Source of the DNA: an uncultured Anaerotignum sp.
GTDB lineage: Bacteria; Bacillota; Clostridia; Lachnospirales; Anaerotignaceae
Length of the DNA: 17,192 nucleotides
Assembly: GCF_934277605.1 (NCBI RefSeq)
Contig: NZ_CAKQVD010000039.1
Coordinates: 1-17,192, forward strand
Direction: 5' to 3'
The notes under the pieces were generated by a model. That model did no database searches. It worked only from the letters and a program-made list of their open reading frames with translations, and was not told the origin of the DNA. The translations under genes and the position numbers were made by a program. Of the stretch, positions 13,932 to 17,192 are shown one piece after another (the stretch's first letter is position 1; each line of letters begins with the position of its first letter).

Positions 13932-15324
13932 ATTCAAAACTAATGGTCTCCTGTGCCGCCGGCATCATTTCTTTGGCTTCTTCTTCAGATATACCAAAGT
14001 ACCAGGACAGGAAAACTTCTGGTTTTAAGAAACCACTGTCTACCATAGCCTTCATCTGGGCATATTCTGCGCCTGTGTCCGTCAGCACGCCGTCTCCCCA
14101 GTTGAATGTGACCTCGTATTCCCCATCGGGCGCAAGCTGATACAGGCTTGTGTAGTAGTCCATTACCCAGACCAGATGCTCCAAGGCTGTCTGTAAGGAC
14201 TTCTGGATATTGCAGACCGCCGCATAGCTGCGCTGCTTGCTCATGCGGATTTCCTCCGCTGTTTTTTCCTGATTCTGTGGGTCGGATAATGTGCCGTAGG
14301 ACAGATGGCAGTTAAACTCAATCCGCCGCAAAAGCTGATTCAAGCCGTTGAACAGGGAAGCGTCCCGAATTGCAGGGCTGAATACCTCGTATAAATCCCC
14401 GGTTGTCCCCTTTTCCAGATTCAAGGAGCGGAACAATCTCTGCTTGCCGACAGGCAGCCTTTTCCCATCCGCCTGCAATGCCCCGACAGAGGCATCCACC
14501 GCCAGCTCCGCGCCTTCAAACTCCCATAGGATACGGCTGTACTGCCTGTCCGCCTGCTCCATCAGCCCTGCCGCTCTCGCACAGACCGAAACGCCCAGAG
14601 GGGATTCCGCATCAATGTGGTTTGCAAAGGGCATCTTGAAATATACAAAAAGAGGACGCTCCAAGGTGTCCCCGTTCCGGTATCCCAAAACAAAGCTTTC
14701 TTCCAGATCCGCCCATTCATCCACACTTGTCAGAGCCGCAGGCACACCCAATTCTCCTTCTTGGTAGGAGATAAAGGCTTTGTTCTGCACCGTATAGCCC
14801 ACATCCGTCAGCTGATGGCTTTCCAGTCTGGTGTACCATGCACGCCCCTTTTTCACACGCTCCACAAACACCGCACCCGTCACTTCTCCACGGCTGTTGT
14901 ATGCTGTCGGAATAAATCTGTCCGCATGTACAAAATCAATCGCTATCCTTCCGCCGTCCATGTAAGGCTTGAATACCAAGCCGCCCATTGCCGCCGCAAA
15001 TTCTGTCTGCTCTCTCAGTCTGGAAAGCACAAAAGCATAGCCTTCCTGCAAAGATGCCGCCCGCCTGCCATTGCCGCTGATTTCGCTGTGAAATTCCACA
15101 GTAACCAGTCTTGCAATCTCCGAGACCACCGCAGCGGCTAACCCAAGCGTTTGTGTGTTCTTATCTAACCAAGGCGGCTCATTGCAGAATATCTTCTGCC
15201 AGAGCGTGATGGCATCCTGCATTCCGGAGCTGATTGCCACCTCCGCACCGACTGCCCTTTTTATCGTTTCTCTCTGAAAAAACATCTGCAACACCCCTTT
15301 TACCCAAGTGATAAAATTTCGCAT
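13930..15324 (-). CDS. portal protein, copy 1 (SPP1 gp6-like)
   Basis: 464 residues. SPP1 gp6-like features include a conserved core with EGELGVPAALTSVDEWADLE, ANHIDAESPLGVSVCARAAG and RRIEFNCHLSYGTLSDPQNQ motifs, and a C-terminal WYFGISEEEAKEMMPAA segment. The start is fixed by AAGGAGG eight bases upstream and the TAATG overlap with the terL stop (15324-15326). This is the native terL-portal junction. The N-terminal 25 residues (MRNFITWVKGVLQMFFQRET...) and the last 35 are unlike those of copy 2, while the core is almost identical. The C-terminal codons, near 13930-14040, look AT-richer than the core. It is the copy more likely to belong to the packaging operon. No lesion is seen, so two functional portals may be produced. 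Confidence 0.9.
   Translation of the reverse strand: MRNFITWVKGVLQMFFQRETIKRAVGAEVAISSGMQDAITLWQKIFCNEPPWLDKNTQTLGLAAAVVSEIARLVTVEFHSEISGNGRRAASLQEGYAFVLSRLREQTEFAAAMGGLVFKPYMDGGRIAIDFVHADRFIPTAYNSRGEVTGAVFVERVKKGRAWYTRLESHQLTDVGYTVQNKAFISYQEGELGVPAALTSVDEWADLEESFVLGYRNGDTLERPLFVYFKMPFANHIDAESPLGVSVCARAAGLMEQADRQYSRILWEFEGAELAVDASVGALQADGKRLPVGKQRLFRSLNLEKGTTGDLYEVFSPAIRDASLFNGLNQLLRRIEFNCHLSYGTLSDPQNQEKTAEEIRMSKQRSYAAVCNIQKSLQTALEHLVWVMDYYTSLYQLAPDGEYEVTFNWGDGVLTDTGAEYAQMKAMVDSGFLKPEVFLSWYFGISEEEAKEMMPAAQETISFE
14041..15249 (-). repeat. direct repeat, portal core copy 1
   Basis: The matching half of the portal-core duplication (11119-12327). Both ends of the similarity fall inside the reading frames: near TACCATAGCCTTC at the 3' side of the gene and just after TGCCACCTCCGCACC at the 5' side. 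Differences within the core are mostly single-base and often synonymous. Confidence 0.9.
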
Positions 15325-16556
15325 TATTGCCCCCTCCTTTTCCACACAGGCTCTAAGGCGTATCTTACTGCCGAAATGTGATGGTCGTCTCTGTCAGGGT
15401 AGCCGCTGATGACCTCCCCTGTCTTGTTCCTGTCATATTCATAGGCGGTAAATTCCTTCGCCGTATCGGGACAGCGCACCGGGTCAATCACAATCCGCAC
15501 CAACGCCTGTAACCATTTCATTGAATAATCTACACTCCCCGGGCCCTTCACTGCGCCACGACAGAACAGCCCATAGCTTCGATAATCCGCAACGCTTTTC
15601 GGCTCGGCACTGTCCGCCGTAATCAAATCCGTATCCTGCACGCCGTATTGCCGCAAGAGCTTTGCCGTTTCCGCATTGCCCGTTCTGTGCCTTGTCAGCT
15701 CCCCGAAGATGTAAAGCGTCCGTCTGGCAGAATCATAGTGCATCCGATTGAACGCCCAAGGGTCGGGGTAAAAGCCCCAGTCCACGCCGTTGTAAATGCG
15801 GTCAAAGGCTGCAATCTGTGCATCGGCGATTTCCTCGACAGTTACGTTGTCGAATACCGCACCACCGCTGCCGACCACCTCGCCCAGATATTCATGCCGA
15901 TACGCCTTTTCGTTCAGTTCCTTTAGATATTCCGCCTCCTGCAAAAACGCATCCCCCAGCCACGCAGGCGGCACACGCCGATAATCGGAGGTATGCACCA
16001 AGCGGTTTCCCTTCGGCTTTAAGCACTCCCTGTTTACCCAGTTGCTCTGACTTTTCGGCGGGTTGTAGCTGTAAAATACAAAAAAGCTGCTGCCGCCACG
16101 CATTAGGGATTGATTGATGGTGCGGATTTCCTGCATCCCTGCAAACTCATCCGCCTCCTCGTACCAGATGTATTTGCAATAGCCCTTTCGGAATTTCGTA
16201 GATTTGATTTTCTTCGGCTCGTCCGCCCCACGAAACAAAATCCTCTGCCCTGTCGGGATGTACGAAAGCTGTAACGGGCTGAGCTTTGCTTTCCACAAAT
16301 GCTCTACGCCTAACGCCTCAATCGCCCAGAGCAGCTGCTCATACACACTGTCCTTCAGATTGACCGCCACCTTCCGCAGAACAAGCGCATTGGCGGCGGT
16401 GTCCTGCATCATCCCCAAGATAATCTCCACAGAGATAAAGGAGGATTTCGTAGAGCCACGTCCACCCTTCAACCAGTAGTGCGTGTGCCGCCCCGCCTTG
16501 ATGTCATGATGCACCCCGTAAAAAGAGGGCGCAATCAGCTTTGTTAAATCAGACAT
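15324..16556 (-). CDS. terminase large subunit (PBSX/SPP1 type, Terminase_3)
   Basis: 410 residues; the ATPase/nuclease motor that packages DNA. Walker A is GGRGSTKS at residues 31-38; the Walker B region is KYIWYEEADEF near residues 128-138 with the catalytic E133/E134 pair; the coupling motif is FVFYSYNPPKS. The C-terminal RNase H-like nuclease carries DWGFYPDPWAF, ITADSAEPKS and a final DDHHISAVRYAL, supplying the acidic residues. Length is usual for the family. The start is the ATG with AAGGAGG six bases upstream (GGAGGATGCAAATG); an ATG two codons earlier lies too near the ribosome binding site, and the next start further upstream lies within terS. It overlaps terS by 8 bp and portal 1 by TAATG. 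Confidence 0.93.
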   Translation of the reverse strand: MSDLTKLIAPSFYGVHHDIKAGRHTHYWLKGGRGSTKSSFISVEIILGMMQDTAANALVLRKVAVNLKDSVYEQLLWAIEALGVEHLWKAKLSPLQLSYIPTGQRILFRGADEPKKIKSTKFRKGYCKYIWYEEADEFAGMQEIRTINQSLMRGGSSFFVFYSYNPPKSQSNWVNRECLKPKGNRLVHTSDYRRVPPAWLGDAFLQEAEYLKELNEKAYRHEYLGEVVGSGGAVFDNVTVEEIADAQIAAFDRIYNGVDWGFYPDPWAFNRMHYDSARRTLYIFGELTRHRTGNAETAKLLRQYGVQDTDLITADSAEPKSVADYRSYGLFCRGAVKGPGSVDYSMKWLQALVRIVIDPVRCPDTAKEFTAYEYDRNKTGEVISGYPDRDDHHISAVRYALEPVWKRRGQ

Positions 16557-17013
16557 TTGCATCCTCCTTCGGGATATTGTCAATGATGGTGACAGGGCTT
16601 ATATCCATCTGCACCTTTTCGGTAAACAGCCCAAATCGTTTTCCTAACAGCTCCGCCGCCTTCAATCGCTCTTTTGTCGGCACCTGCAGGGTTGTTGTAT
16701 CCTGATACCCGTCCCCGATAAAGCGCAGCACCTCATCCTCCCGTTCTCCACGCATAACGGAAGTCAGGTACTCTAAAACCTCCTTCGCATCCGCCGTTTT
16801 CGCAGAGCGCATTTCGTCCAGCTTTTCATCAATGTATTCCCGAATCCGAGCATTTCCGAGTAGCTTTCTTGCATTTGCATCTGCCGAGCTGTCCTTTTTG
16901 CAGCTTGGATACGCAGCCTTATAGGCCCTCGTTCCGTTGCAGTCTATCAAGTATTCATCCGCAAATCGTTTTTGTTTTTCTGTCAGGCGATATTCCGCCT
17001 TTTCCTTTGGCAT
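16549..17013 (-). CDS. terminase small subunit (Terminase_2)
   Basis: 154 residues starting MPKEKAEYRLTEKQKRFADE, with the family signature FADEYLIDCNGTRAYKAAYP followed by a helix containing ADANARKLLGNARIREYIDE. The C-terminal part carries VLEYLTSVMRGEREDEVLRF and a short basic end. It binds the packaging initiation site (pac or cos) as a ring and activates TerL. AAAGGGGCGATAGT upstream of the ATG supports this start. The first gene after the leader terminator at 17046-17070. Confidence 0.9.
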   Translation of the reverse strand: MPKEKAEYRLTEKQKRFADEYLIDCNGTRAYKAAYPSCKKDSSADANARKLLGNARIREYIDEKLDEMRSAKTADAKEVLEYLTSVMRGEREDEVLRFIGDGYQDTTTLQVPTKERLKAAELLGKRFGLFTEKVQMDISPVTIIDNIPKEDANV

Positions 17014-17045
17014 ACTATCGCCCCTTTCTCAAATTTTTTGTAATG

Positions 17046-17070
17046 AAAAAGGCACCCGTTTCCGAGTGCC
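17046..17070 (-). terminator. leader terminator upstream of terS
   Basis: On the minus strand GGCACTCG and CGGGTGCC form an 8-bp stem with a GAAA tetraloop, followed by TTTTT. It ends about 30 bases upstream of the terS start. It could end an early transcript entering from the right, or attenuate the late leader starting near 17106. Confidence 0.78.
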
Positions 17071-17084
17071 AAAAAGGAGGTAAC

Positions 17085-17141
17085 ATGAAATATCCTATAT
17101 TTTCACAATGCCATAATACCATATTTCGATGTGCCCTTTAG
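17085..17141 (+). CDS. possible 18-aa leader peptide on the plus strand
   Basis: An 18-codon frame (MKYPIFSQCHNTIFRCAL) opening five bases after a perfect AAAAAGGAGG ribosome binding site. It runs opposite to terS transcription and no plus-strand promoter is evident. It may be an accidental product of the hairpin region, since the same bases on the other strand lie in the leader. Low confidence. Confidence 0.2.
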   Translation: MKYPIFSQCHNTIFRCAL

Positions 17142-17146
17142 TGCCC
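17113..17146 (-). promoter_or_regulatory. possible late promoter with paired GGGCAC repeats
   Basis: On the minus strand TATTAT (17113-17118) is preceded by TG with one base between, an extended -10. There is no good -35; instead GGGCAC occurs at 17131-17136 and 17141-17146, ten bases apart (one helical turn), where an activator would bind. It lies upstream of the leader terminator and terS. The arrangement fits an activator-dependent late promoter, but this is inference. Confidence 0.4.
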
Positions 17147-17192
17147 TCTTTCAGAAATTTCAAAACTTCTTAAAGCTCTGCCATGAATTTTC

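Noticed and set aside
17085..17141. 18-aa plus-strand peptide with perfect ribosome binding site as a toxin
   Set aside because: The peptide has no membrane segment and no promoter; kept only as a low-confidence feature.
1..17192. tRNA genes
   Set aside because: Reading by eye I saw no cloverleaf-like sequence with T-loop GTTCGA or similar in the gaps.

Overview
The window is the left-running (minus-strand) packaging, head and tail gene block of a siphovirus-like temperate phage or prophage of a Gram-positive host, most likely a Clostridia-type Firmicute. The reasons are the gene order, strong AGGAGG-type ribosome binding sites, many ATGA/TAATG stop-start overlaps, and families typical of such phages: PBSX/SPP1-type terminase, SPP1 gp6-like portal, minor capsid protein 2, GP20 scaffold, Gp15, and a holin-like toxin peptide. 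Host species cannot be read from the sequence. No integrase, lysis or replication gene is present.

Layout, right to left in the direction of transcription: a possible late promoter with paired GGGCAC repeats and a leader terminator (17046-17146); terS; terL; portal copy 1; an AT-rich cassette (12439-13931); portal copy 2; minor capsid protein with a C-terminal toxin-like domain; a 60-residue acidic protein overlapping it; an intrinsic terminator; scaffold; major capsid; a 52-residue leucine-zipper-like protein; four small head-completion/neck proteins; tail tube; two tail chaperone genes; a 51-residue zinc ribbon; tape measure; distal tail protein; and, at the left edge, a 26-residue hydrophobic toxin-like peptide with its own promoter and an opposed RNA terminator, resembling a type I toxin-antitoxin locus.

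The most unusual structure is the portal duplication. Both copies encode 464 residues and align without gaps at a constant offset of 2922 bp. The core of about 1.2 kb is nearly identical, while the first ~25 and last ~35 codons are strongly diverged. Between them sits a self-regulated cassette: a plus-strand ribbon-helix-helix (RHH) protein and a minus-strand operon (40 aa, 73 aa, HNH endonuclease), separated by divergent promoters carrying three copies of GTTAACAGTGTA. Portal 1 keeps the native coupling to terL and portal 2 the native junction with the minor capsid gene, so the cassette appears to have entered with an extra portal allele. Recombination between the copies could remove it and restore a single intact portal.

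The second noteworthy module is the minor capsid protein, whose AT-rich 3' end encodes a domain resembling bacterial toxin 50 (Ntox50). It is followed by an overlapping small acidic gene that could be its immunity or regulatory partner.
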